A stretch of 18,059 nt of DNA, taken from NCBI GenBank assembly GCA_035517415.1, contig DATIYW010000053.1, forward strand, positions 1-18,059. Reading direction: 5' to 3'. Under the pieces are notes generated by a model. That model saw only the letters and a program-made list of their open reading frames with translations, was not told the origin of the DNA and did no database searches. The DNA comes from DATIYW01 sp035517415. GTDB taxonomy: Bacteria > Acidobacteriota > Thermoanaerobaculia > Thermoanaerobaculales > Thermoanaerobaculaceae. Of the stretch, positions 1-6,364 are shown piece by piece. How positions within the stretch are numbered: the first letter of the stretch is position 1; each line of letters starts with the position of its first letter. A program made the position numbers and the translations under genes.

Positions 1-528
1 ACCAACAAGGACCTGCCCGAGGAGGTCAAGTCCGGGCGCTTCCGCGAGGACCTCTACTTCCGGCTCTCGGTGGTGATGCTGCGGACGCCGCCGCTGCGCT
101 CGCACCCCGACGACATCCCCTCGCTCGTCGAGCACTACACAAAGCGGGCTTGCGAGGAGTACAACCGCCGCCCCAAGCGCTGGACGCCGCACGCGCTGGA
201 GCAGCTCGCGGCCTACGCGTTCCCGGGCAACGTCCGCGAGCTCAAGAACGTCGTCGAGCGCGCCGTGATCATGCAGCTCGAGGACGACATCCGCGGCGTC
301 GACCTGCTGCCGGCCGCGGGCGCGGCCGCGAACGGCGGCGGCGAGGCCGACGCGGTCTTCTCCGCGCCCACGCTCTCGCAGTTCCAGGAGCGCGCCGAGC
401 GCGCCTACCTGCTGCGCCAGCTCAAGCTCAACGCCTGGAACGTCGCCGCCACCGCGCGCGCGATCAACACGCCGCGCTCCAACCTCTACAAGAAGATCGA
501 GGCGTACGGGCTCAAGCGGGAGGACTGA
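1..528 (+). CDS. Sigma-54-dependent transcriptional activator (NtrC family), 3' part
   Basis: The gene enters from outside the window; 175 C-terminal codons are visible. They hold the second half of the AAA+ sigma-54 interaction domain: a TNKDL sensor-I stretch, then GRFREDLYFRL with the arginine-finger region, then PGNVREL, the sensor-II motif that is a family hallmark. After a short alanine/glycine-rich linker the last ~40 residues (LRQLKLNAWNVAATARAI..., SNLYKKIEAYGL) form a Fis-type helix-turn-helix. Family members are bacterial enhancer-binding proteins that use ATP to open promoters bound by sigma-54 RNA polymerase, usually after phosphorylation of an N-terminal receiver domain. That N-terminus lies outside the window, so the signal is unknown. 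Its TGA stop shares one base with the ATG of pyrE (TGATG), which suggests translational coupling. Confidence 0.93.
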   Translation, partial: TNKDLPEEVKSGRFREDLYFRLSVVMLRTPPLRSHPDDIPSLVEHYTKRACEEYNRRPKRWTPHALEQLAAYAFPGNVRELKNVVERAVIMQLEDDIRGVDLLPAAGAAANGGGEADAVFSAPTLSQFQERAERAYLLRQLKLNAWNVAATARAINTPRSNLYKKIEAYGLKRED

Positions 529-1100
529 TGGTCGGCATCACGCTCGACGAGATGAAGGCGGTCGGGGCACTCCTCGACGGCCACTTCAAGCTCTCCTCGG
601 GCCGGCACTCGTCGCGCTACCTGCAGTGCGCCCTCTACCTCGCCGACCCGGCGCGCGCCGAGGCCGCCGGTCGCCAGCTCGCCGCCCGGCTGCGCAGCGC
701 CGCGGCCCAGCTCGTCGTCTCGCCCGCGCTCGGCGGCCTGATCATCGGCCACGAGGTCGCGCGCGCCCTCGAGGACGTGCGCTTCTTCTTCACCGAGCGG
801 GCCGACGGCGCGATGACGCTGCGGCGCGGCTTCCAGATCGAGCCGGGGGTGCGGGCGCTGGTGGTCGAGGACGTCATCACCACCGGCGGCTCCACCCGCG
901 AGGTGATGGAGGTGGTGACCGCGGCCGGCGGCAACGTCGTCGGCGTCGGCGCGATCGTCAACCGCTCCGGCGAGGAGAACCCGTTCGCGCCGCTGCCGTT
1001 CGCCGCGCTGCTCACGATCGACGTGCCGAACTACGAGGCGGCGGCGTGCCCGCTGTGCGCCGAGGGCGTGCCGCTCGTCAAGCCCGGATCGCGGGTCTAG
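528..1100 (+). CDS. pyrE: Orotate phosphoribosyltransferase
   Basis: 190 residues, a normal PyrE length. The enzyme joins orotate to PRPP to make orotidine 5'-monophosphate, the fifth step of UMP synthesis, in the cytoplasm. Residues 20-33 (HFKLSSGRHSSRYL) match the N-terminal substrate loop. Residues 111-123 (LVVEDVITTGGST) are the PRPP-binding motif of type I phosphoribosyltransferases. The C-terminus has the CPLC...GVPLVKPGSR ending seen in one bacterial PyrE subgroup. The ATG overlaps the stop of the sigma-54 activator by one base, and no separate promoter is visible. The stop is TAG. No other pyr gene is nearby. An adenine or xanthine phosphoribosyltransferase is less likely because of the LSSG N-terminal motif. 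Confidence 0.95.
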   Translation: MVGITLDEMKAVGALLDGHFKLSSGRHSSRYLQCALYLADPARAEAAGRQLAARLRSAAAQLVVSPALGGLIIGHEVARALEDVRFFFTERADGAMTLRRGFQIEPGVRALVVEDVITTGGSTREVMEVVTAAGGNVVGVGAIVNRSGEENPFAPLPFAALLTIDVPNYEAAACPLCAEGVPLVKPGSRV

Positions 1101-1104
1101 AGAC

Positions 1105-1134
1105 GGGTTCAGGGGTCAGGGAACCGGGGTCCGG
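1105..1134 (+). repeat. Degenerate 7-base tandem repeat, array 1a
   Basis: Four consecutive 7-base units begin just after the pyrE stop: GGGTTCA, GGGGTCA, then GGGAACC and GGGGTCC, followed by GGA. The array lies in the junction between the convergent pyrE and DUF2752 genes. It is partly complementary to array 1b on the far side of the same junction. The same unit family recurs at 5621-5666 and 10842-10869. Confidence 0.75.
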
Positions 1135-1196
1135 AAGAAGCCGCAATGTCAGGAGTTGTGAGCGATCTCTCAGCGGATGCCCGTGTCCGCTTCTAG

Positions 1197-1220
1197 CCTG
1201 AACCCTGAACCCTGACCCCG
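1197..1220 (-). repeat. Degenerate 7-base tandem repeat, array 1b (opposite orientation)
   Basis: On the plus strand the units read CCTGAAC, CCTGAAC, CCTGACC, then CCG. This is the reverse orientation of array 1a. Bases 1211-1220 (CCTGACCCCG) can pair with GGGGTCAGG in array 1a, so transcripts from either gene could fold across the ~62 bases between. It lies two bases before the end of the DUF2752 gene. It could be a folded bidirectional terminator, but no T-tract follows, so that is inference. Confidence 0.7.
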
Positions 1221-1222
1221 CC

Positions 1223-1627
1223 TCACGCCGTCCAGATCACCCACGCCCAGTTGGCGGCGAGCGCCGCGACCATGCCGAGCCGCGCCCAGAGAGGCAGGGG
1301 CGACGGGAGCTCGGGCGCGCGCATCCGGGCGAGGGCCCAGGCCGGCGCGAGCAGGCCGCCAGCGAGGAACGCGACGCCCGCCGCCGCGGCGAGCGGGTTC
1401 GCGGCGAGCGCGGCGCCCAAGCGCCCGCCGAGGAGAGCGACGGCCGCGTGGGTGGTGCCGCACGACGGGCAGGGGACGCCGGTGAGGGCGCGGAACGGGC
1501 AGACCGGCATCTGCGGCGCGAGCACGAGCCAGAGCGGCCGCAGCGCCAGCGACGCCGCCGCCACGACCGCCCACACCCAGGCGAGCTGCCGCTCCTCGCG
1601 CGTCGGCTCACGCCAGCGCAACCGCAC
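1223..1627 (-). CDS. DUF2752 family small membrane protein
   Basis: 134 residues from a GTG start at 1627, three bases after the stop of the upstream YIP1 gene, so the pair is very probably co-transcribed and coupled. The family signature is clear: CPFRALTGVPCPSCGTTHA, a cysteine-rich loop, followed by a small-residue helix ending in ANPLAAA. Three hydrophobic segments are visible: near residues 15-35, after the NPL motif, and at the C-terminus (LGMVAALAANWAWVIW). The biochemical function of DUF2752 proteins is not established. The cysteines suggest metal or redox chemistry, but that is speculation. The start was set from the close spacing; a TTG two codons later is also possible. Confidence 0.85.
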   Translation of the reverse strand: MRLRWREPTREERQLAWVWAVVAAASLALRPLWLVLAPQMPVCPFRALTGVPCPSCGTTHAAVALLGGRLGAALAANPLAAAAGVAFLAGGLLAPAWALARMRAPELPSPLPLWARLGMVAALAANWAWVIWTA

Positions 1628-1629
1628 CG

Positions 1630-2388
1630 TCAGCGGCCGGCGTGGGAGATCGCGGCCATGATCGCGGCGCCCGCGACGGCGAAGACCAGCGCGATGCAGG
1701 CGCAGCACAGCGCGATCGGCACCAGCACCGCGAGCGCGGACTTGCCCTGCGTGGTCCGGTGCACGATCGCCAGGCCGATGATCTCGAGCACGAGCGCCCA
1801 GATCCCGGCAACGACGCCGCCGCACATCGGCACCACCTGCACGATCTGGACCGTCGCCGCGTAGCACATCACGCGCAGCGTCGCGGCGAAGCCGGTGTTC
1901 GCGCCGCCGAAGATCATCAGGAAGAGGTGGACGATGGCGGACCAGACGAAGATCCCGATCAGGACGAAGATCGGCGCGGCGATCATCACTCCGACGCTGA
2001 ACGCGGTCGGCAGGGCGAGGCCGAGGCGCGAGTTGTAGCCCGGCAGTCCGCTCATGAAGCTCGACATCGCGCCGCGGAGCGCGATGCTGTAGGCCTGGTT
2101 GGCGACCACCCCGATCCAGCCGAAGATCACCGCGTAGAGGAGCGGCCGGCCGATGTCGCCGGTGATCGACACGCGCGCGAACGCCTGGCTCGGCGCGGTC
2201 AGCACCAGCTTCGCGGTCTCGTAGATCGCCTCCAGCGCCGGGTAGCCGGGCTGCTCCCACGGCAGCGGTGGTTGCGCCGCGGACGGCGGCGGGCCGCTCG
2301 GCGGGGGAGGCGGGACGGTGCCGGGCGGCTGCATGCTCGGCGGCTGCGGCGGCGCCGGCGGGATCGGCGGGGGGTAGGTGTCGGCCAT
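1630..2388 (-). CDS. YIP1-family integral membrane protein with proline-rich N-terminus
   Basis: 252 residues. The start is the ATG at 2388, preceded by AAGGAGG at five-base spacing; a longer upstream reading frame lacks such a site. Residues 1-45 are dominated by proline, including PPPPP near 26-30, and probably form a disordered cytoplasmic tail. From ~50 on the protein looks like YIP1 (PF04893): YETAKLVLTAPSQAFARV, then about five hydrophobic segments with GWIGVVANQAYSIAL, a FVLIGIFVWSAIVHLFL helix, and FAATLRVMCYAATVQIVQVVP, which matches the bacterial YIP1 core. Eukaryotic relatives act in membrane traffic; the bacterial role is unknown. It is followed directly by DUF2752 and diverges from the lysine-degradation pair. 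Confidence 0.87.
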   Translation of the reverse strand: MADTYPPPIPPAPPQPPSMQPPGTVPPPPPSGPPPSAAQPPLPWEQPGYPALEAIYETAKLVLTAPSQAFARVSITGDIGRPLLYAVIFGWIGVVANQAYSIALRGAMSSFMSGLPGYNSRLGLALPTAFSVGVMIAAPIFVLIGIFVWSAIVHLFLMIFGGANTGFAATLRVMCYAATVQIVQVVPMCGGVVAGIWALVLEIIGLAIVHRTTQGKSALAVLVPIALCCACIALVFAVAGAAIMAAISHAGR

Positions 2389-2428
2389 CGTTGCCTCCTT
2401 GCCCTTCATCCTGGCGAGCGACCATGTC

Positions 2429-2457
2429 AGTGTAGCGCAGCGCGGCCCGATCGCCAG
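2429..2457 (-). promoter_or_regulatory. Candidate promoter for the YIP1-DUF2752 pair
   Basis: Read on the minus strand, a -35-like CTGGCG (plus 2452-2457) and a -10-like TACACT (plus 2429-2434) are separated by 17 bases. Transcription would start about 35 bases before the ATG. The -10 is reasonable and the -35 is weak, so this is a prediction from consensus only. Confidence 0.4.
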
Positions 2458-2511
2458 CGCCGTGAGGTGCGGAGGAGCCAATCGGCGGCTGCCTTGTGAA
2501 AGCGCGCGCAT

Positions 2512-2541
2512 TTGCCGCGCCGCGTGCCGGCGTTGTATGAT
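2512..2541 (+). promoter_or_regulatory. Candidate sigma-70-type promoter for the lysine-degradation operon
   Basis: TTGCCG (2512-2517) and TATGAT (2536-2541) are spaced by 18 bases, the best housekeeping promoter match in the 242-base divergent region 2389-2630. The predicted start near 2548 leaves a GC-rich leader of about 80 bases before the ATG at 2631. No clear operator palindrome was identified. Confidence 0.5.
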
Positions 2542-2630
2542 CCGGCTCCCCGCCGAGCGTCGCGGTCGGCGCAGGGAGCCGCCGGCGGGGCGCGACGCGC
2601 CGTCAACATGCGGGCGGCGTGGAGGTTTGC

Positions 2631-3947
2631 ATGCCTGCCTCGATCGGGATCCGGCGTGAGGACAAGAGTCGCTGGGAGCGGCGCGTGCCGATCACGCCGG
2701 CGAAGGTGCGCGAACTGCGCGAGCGGCACGGCATCGAGTTCGTCGTCCAGCCCTCGCCGATCCGCGTCTTCCGCGAGGAGGAATTCGCCGCGGCGGGGGC
2801 GCGCGTGCAGGAGGACCTCTGCCCGACCGGCGTCGTCTTCGGCGTCAAGGAAGTCCCGGTCCAGCACCTGCAGCCGCGCAAGACCTACGTGTTCTTCGCC
2901 CACGTCATCAAGGGCCAGCCCTACAACATGGCGATGCTGCGCCGCCTGATGGAGCTGGGCTGCAACCTGATCGACTACGAGAAGGTGACCGACGAGCGCG
3001 GCCACCGGCTGATCTTCTTCGGCTGGCACGCCGGGGTCGTGAGCATGATCGAGAGCCTCGGGGCGCTCGGCGAGCGCCTCGACTGGGAGGGCGTCGCCAA
3101 CCCGTTCAGCGGCATCCGCCGCACCTACTCGTACGAGAGCCTGGCCGCCGCGCGCGCCGCGGTGCGCGCCGCCGGCGAGCGGATCAAGACCCATGGCGTG
3201 CCGAAGGCGATCGCGCCGATGATCGTCGGCGTCGCCGGCTACGGCAACGTCGGCCGCGGCATCCAGGAGCTGCTCGGCGACCTGCCCACGGTGGAGATCG
3301 AGCCCGCCGACGTCGCCCGCGTGGCGAACGGCCCGGCCTCCTCCGACCGCGTCGTCTACCGGGTGCTGTTCAAGGAGGAGCGCAGCGTCGCGCCGAACGA
3401 CCCGGCGGCGCACTTCGACCTCCAGGACTACTTCCTCCATCCCGAGAAATACCACTCGGTCTTCGACCAATACGTCCCGCACCTGACCGTGCTGATGAAC
3501 TCGAACTACTGGGACGCGCGCTACCCGCGCTTGCTGCCGAAGGCGCTGGTGCGCGAGCTGTTCGCCGGCGGGCGCCGGCCGCGGCTGCGCGTGATCGGCG
3601 ACGCCTCCTGCGACATCGACGGCTCGATCGAGTGCACCGCCAAGGCGACCGAGCCGGACGAGCCGGTGTTCGTCTGGGAGCCGGCGACCGGCGAGGCGAG
3701 GATGGGCGTCGCCGGGCACGGCCCGGTGGTGCTGGCGGTCGACATCCTGCCGAGCGAGCTGCCGCGCGAGGCATCGGAGTACTTCAGCGAGATCCTCGAG
3801 CCGTTCATCCCGGCGATCGCGGCGGCGGACTACACGGTGCCGTTCGAGGAGCTGGCGCTGCCGTCGGAGATCGCGCGGGCGATGATCCTCTACCACGGGA
3901 AGCTGACACCGGACTACAGGTACATCGCCAAGTACCTGGAATCCTGA
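2631..3947 (+). CDS. Lysine-ketoglutarate reductase (saccharopine-forming), AASS/LKR type
   Basis: 438 residues; the ATG at 2631 follows GGAGG at 2621-2625, so the in-frame GTG at 2619 is less likely. The protein resembles the N-terminal reductase half of eukaryotic aminoadipate-semialdehyde synthase. It begins IGIRREDKSRWERRVPITP, the alanine-dehydrogenase/PNT-like N-terminal domain. A Rossmann-type VAGYGNVGRG lies at 201-210, NSNYWDARYPRLL at ~290-302, and GDASCDIDGSIEC at 323-335. The predicted reaction is L-lysine + 2-oxoglutarate + NADPH to saccharopine. The next gene encodes the matching dehydrogenase. A fungal-type saccharopine dehydrogenase working in the biosynthetic direction is the alternative, but the pairing with a glutamate-forming dehydrogenase favours degradation. 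Confidence 0.88.
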   Translation: MPASIGIRREDKSRWERRVPITPAKVRELRERHGIEFVVQPSPIRVFREEEFAAAGARVQEDLCPTGVVFGVKEVPVQHLQPRKTYVFFAHVIKGQPYNMAMLRRLMELGCNLIDYEKVTDERGHRLIFFGWHAGVVSMIESLGALGERLDWEGVANPFSGIRRTYSYESLAAARAAVRAAGERIKTHGVPKAIAPMIVGVAGYGNVGRGIQELLGDLPTVEIEPADVARVANGPASSDRVVYRVLFKEERSVAPNDPAAHFDLQDYFLHPEKYHSVFDQYVPHLTVLMNSNYWDARYPRLLPKALVRELFAGGRRPRLRVIGDASCDIDGSIECTAKATEPDEPVFVWEPATGEARMGVAGHGPVVLAVDILPSELPREASEYFSEILEPFIPAIAAADYTVPFEELALPSEIARAMILYHGKLTPDYRYIAKYLES

Positions 3948-3988
3948 CAGGTTCGATGAATCGGGGAGCAGCGCGCAAGGAGGGCACA

Positions 3989-5317
3989 ATGAAGAAGGTC
4001 GTGGTCTTCGGGGCGGGGCTGGTGGCGGGTGCGCACGTGCGCTACCTGCTCGAGCACGGGTACCAGGTGACGGTGGCGAGCCGGACCGTCGCCAAGGCGA
4101 AGGAGATCGTCGGCGACCATCCGAACGGGAAGCCGGTCGCGTTCGACATCGAGAAGGAGGGCGACCAGCGGCTCGACGCGATCGTGCGCGAGCACGATCT
4201 CGCGGTGAGCCTGCTGCCCTACGTTTACCACACCCGCGTGGCCAAGTCCTGCCTGCGCCACCGCAAGCACATGGCGACCACCTCCTACGTCAAGCCGGAG
4301 ATGCAGGCGCTCGACGCCGAGGCCAAGAAGCTCGACGTGGCGCTGCTCAACGAGAGCGGGGTCGACCCCGGCATCGACCACATGACGGCGATGAAGGTGA
4401 TCCACCGCGTCAAGGCGGCGGGCGGCGAGATCACGCGCTTCACCTCCTACTGCGGCGGCCTGCCGGCGCCGGAGGCGAACGACAACCCGTTCGGCTACAA
4501 GTTCTCCTGGAGCCCGCGCGGCGTGCTCATGGCCGGGCGCAACGCCGCCCGCTTCCGCTCGGACGGCGACGTGGTCGAGATCCCGGGGCCGGAGCTGTTC
4601 CTCCACTACGAGTGCGTGCCGGTCGAGGTCGAGGGCAAGCTGATCCCGTTCGAGGGCTACCCCAACCGCGACAGCCTGCCGTACGCCGACACCTACGGCA
4701 TCACCAAGACGCGGACCATGTTCCGCGGCACGCTGCGCAACCAGGGGTGGTGCGCGACGCTGAAGAAGGTCGCCGAGCTGGGCCTGCTCGAGGAGACCGA
4801 CCTCGGTCTCGAGGGGCTGACCTACGCGCAGATGATGGGCAAGCTGATCGGCAAGGCGGGGAAGGCGAGCCGCGCCGACGTCGCCGCCCACCTCGGCCTC
4901 GCGCCGATCGCCTCGATCGTCGCGAACCTCGACTGGCTCGGCCTGTTCGGCGACGCGAAGCTGCCGGCGGGGTGCAAGTCGCCGCTCGACGTGCTGACCG
5001 CGACGATGCTGGCGAAGATGTCGTTCGCCCCCGGCGAGCGCGACCTCCTGATCCTGCAGCACCAGTTCCTCGCCGAGTACCCCGGGCGCAAGGAGCGCAT
5101 CACCTCGACGATGATCGACTTCGGCATCCCGCACGGCGACTCGAGCATGAACCGCACCGTCGGCCTGCCCGCGGCGATCGGCGTTCGCCTCATCCTCGAG
5201 GGCAAGATCAAGTCTCGCGGCGTGCTCGTGCCGGTGACGCCGGAGATCTACGAGCCGGCGCTGGCGGAGCTCGAGAGGCTGGGGATCCGGTTCACCGAGA
5301 AGGTCGAGAAGGCGTAG
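3989..5317 (+). CDS. Saccharopine dehydrogenase (L-glutamate-forming)
   Basis: 442 residues, the length of the SDH half of eukaryotic AASS. The protein should oxidise saccharopine with NAD+ to L-2-aminoadipate 6-semialdehyde and L-glutamate. Residues 4-20 (VVVFGAGLVAGAHVRYL) form the dinucleotide-binding start of a Rossmann fold. GVDPGIDH (124-131), SYCGGLPAPEAN (153-164) and NPFGYKFSWSPRGVL (166-180) are conserved saccharopine dehydrogenase motifs. AAGGAGGG at 3977-3984 selects the ATG at 3989 over an in-frame ATG at 3956. It lies 41 bases after the reductase gene and is almost certainly co-transcribed. Homospermidine or carboxynorspermidine synthase relatives share the fold, but the SYCGGLP region and the LKR neighbour argue for saccharopine. 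Confidence 0.92.
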   Translation: MKKVVVFGAGLVAGAHVRYLLEHGYQVTVASRTVAKAKEIVGDHPNGKPVAFDIEKEGDQRLDAIVREHDLAVSLLPYVYHTRVAKSCLRHRKHMATTSYVKPEMQALDAEAKKLDVALLNESGVDPGIDHMTAMKVIHRVKAAGGEITRFTSYCGGLPAPEANDNPFGYKFSWSPRGVLMAGRNAARFRSDGDVVEIPGPELFLHYECVPVEVEGKLIPFEGYPNRDSLPYADTYGITKTRTMFRGTLRNQGWCATLKKVAELGLLEETDLGLEGLTYAQMMGKLIGKAGKASRADVAAHLGLAPIASIVANLDWLGLFGDAKLPAGCKSPLDVLTATMLAKMSFAPGERDLLILQHQFLAEYPGRKERITSTMIDFGIPHGDSSMNRTVGLPAAIGVRLILEGKIKSRGVLVPVTPEIYEPALAELERLGIRFTEKVEKA

Positions 5318-5324
5318 CGTCCGG

Positions 5325-5449
5325 GCGCCGCCGATAACGGACCATCTGCGGCGTCAGGCTGCGGCGGTTCGGGTCCTCACATAGCCTCCGGCTATTGCTC
5401 CGGTCCGACCGCCTCGCCTTCCTTGCATCTGGCCCATTCTCGGCGGCGC
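5325..5449. repeat. 125-base imperfect inverted repeat (possible cruciform or non-autonomous element)
   Basis: The outer arms GCGCCGCCGA (5325-5334) and TCGGCGGCGC (5440-5449) are perfectly complementary over 10 bases. The inner stem ATAGCC (5381-5386) and GGCTAT (5390-5395) with loop TCC is perfectly complementary over 6 bases. The two stems share nearly the same centre (about 5387-5388). Between them, GGACCATCTGC on the left aligns with GGGCCAGATGC on the reverse complement of the right, and GGCGGTTCGG with GGCGGTCGG. The whole unit could therefore fold as one long interrupted hairpin. No transposase is present. Confidence 0.7.
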
Positions 5450-5529
5450 GCTCCCCGCGTGCTCCCATCGTCCTGCCTGGGGGCCCAGGCGCGGCTACGC
5501 GCGTGCGTCCAGCGGCCTGCTCGTATCTC

Positions 5530-5558
5530 GTCGGGATCCCCGCGTTCGCGGGGACGAC
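5530..5558. repeat. REP-like GC-rich palindrome
   Basis: CCCCGCG-TT-CGCGGGG (5538-5553) is a perfect hairpin core, flanked by GTCG (5530-5533) and CGAC (5555-5558), which extend the symmetry imperfectly. Translated, the region gives the VVPANAGIP / PAFAGTT type of peptide typical of spurious reading frames over widespread bacterial intergenic repeats. This suggests a dispersed element, though only one copy is in this window. Confidence 0.6.
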
Positions 5559-5620
5559 GGCAGGGGTTTGGAGCGTGCCGCGGAGCAGGGATGTGATGGC
5601 CGCGGATCGGACTCGCCTTG

Positions 5621-5666
5621 CCGGACCCCGGACCCCGGACCCCGGACCCCGGGCCACGGGCCACGG
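5621..5666 (-). repeat. 7-base tandem repeat, array 2
   Basis: Four exact copies of CCGGACC (5621-5648) are followed by the variants CCGGGCC and ACGGGCC and a partial unit. On the minus strand the unit reads GGTCCGG/GGCCCGT, the same family as the arrays at 1105-1220 and 10842-10869. It lies 45 bases beyond the end of infC, in the convergent junction. Confidence 0.85.
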
Positions 5667-5710
5667 TGCAATTTGGATCGGTAGGGGCGGTCAGCGGTGC
5701 CGGGGCGGCG

Positions 5711-6241
5711 CTACGCGGTCTTCTTGCCGGGGGCGAGGACCATCGTCAGGTCGCGCCCCTCGAGCGGCCCCGCGTCGCGCTCGAGCCGGATCAGGTCGGC
5801 GAGCTCCTGCTTGATCCGCTCGAGCACCTCGTAGCCGTTCTCCGGGCGGCGCATCTCGCGCCGGCGGAACATGATCGTCACCTTGACGTGCTTGCCCTGC
5901 TCGAGGAACCTGCGCACCAGCCCGAGCTTGGTGTGGAAATCGTGGTCGGCCACGCCGGGCCGGAACTTGATCTCCTTGACCTCGATCTGGTGCTCCTTGC
6001 GGCGCGCCTGCCGCGCCTTCTTCTCCTGCTCGTAGCGGTACTTCCCCCAGTCCATGATCTTGCAGACGATGGGGCGGGCCGTGGGGGCGACCTCGACGAG
6101 ATCGAGGCCGCGCGTGCGGGCGAGGGCGAGGGCTTCTTCGACCGGGACGATGCCGACCTGACTCCCGTCGGCATCGACGAGACGCACCGGAGTGAGCCGG
6201 ATCATCTCGTTGATGCGTGTGCGATCGCGTTCGTCGGCGAT
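5711..6241 (-). CDS. infC: Translation initiation factor IF-3
   Basis: 176 residues if started at ATC (6241-6239), the usual IF-3 length. IF-3 binds the 30S subunit, checks the initiator codon and tRNA, and prevents premature 50S joining. N-terminal domain: RINEMIRLTPVRLVD...GIVPVEEALALA...LDLVEVAP; linker: WGKYRYEQEKKARQARRK; C-terminal domain: EVKEIKFRPG...DHDFHTKL...GKHVKVTIMFRRRE. The first in-frame ATG (6205) would remove the conserved RINEMIR start. Upstream, AAGGAGG sits five bases before an in-frame ATC, and no in-frame ATG/GTG/TTG fits. A rare start codon is known for infC and underlies its autoregulation. Oddly, the usual downstream partners rpmI and rplT are absent. Confidence 0.96.
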   Translation of the reverse strand: MADERDRTRINEMIRLTPVRLVDADGSQVGIVPVEEALALARTRGLDLVEVAPTARPIVCKIMDWGKYRYEQEKKARQARRKEHQIEVKEIKFRPGVADHDFHTKLGLVRRFLEQGKHVKVTIMFRRREMRRPENGYEVLERIKQELADLIRLERDAGPLEGRDLTMVLAPGKKTA

Positions 6242-6259
6242 GACATCCTCCTTCGTGGG

Positions 6260-6273
6260 CGGCCGAGCGGCCG
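6260..6273 (-). promoter_or_regulatory. Hairpin in the infC leader
   Basis: CGGCC (6260-6264) and GGCCG (6269-6273) form a five-base G/C stem with a four-base loop. It lies in the predicted 5' leader, seven bases upstream of the AAGGAGG site (complement of 6246-6252). It could affect ribosome access, but GC-rich DNA makes such stems common. Confidence 0.3.
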
Positions 6274-6307
6274 GCCCCTTTTCCAGCGCGGAAGCCGGAC
6301 TCCGCGA

Positions 6308-6316
6308 AGTATAACA
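6308..6316 (-). promoter_or_regulatory. Candidate extended -10 promoter for infC
   Basis: On the minus strand TGTTATACT combines a near-consensus -10 (TATACT, plus 6308-6313) with an upstream TG, the extended -10 arrangement. The -35 region is weak. Transcription would start near 6301, giving a leader of about 60 bases. infC may therefore be expressed apart from the two genes upstream. Confidence 0.5.
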
Positions 6317-6364
6317 AAGGCAATTCGCAAGGCGGGCGCTCGAGCGGCGGGGCGGGAGCGCCGA

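Larger units (their letters stand above)
5318..5710. other. 393-base gene-free, repeat-rich junction between convergent genes
   Basis: No credible gene lies here; open frames on both strands are short and low-complexity. In order it contains a 125-base inverted repeat (5325-5449), a GC-rich hairpin with GCCTGGG/CCCAGGC arms (5475-5490), a REP-like palindrome (5530-5558) and a 7-base tandem array (5621-5666). It separates the convergent saccharopine dehydrogenase and infC genes. No T-rich intrinsic terminator and no rpmI or rplT gene was seen. Confidence 0.8.
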
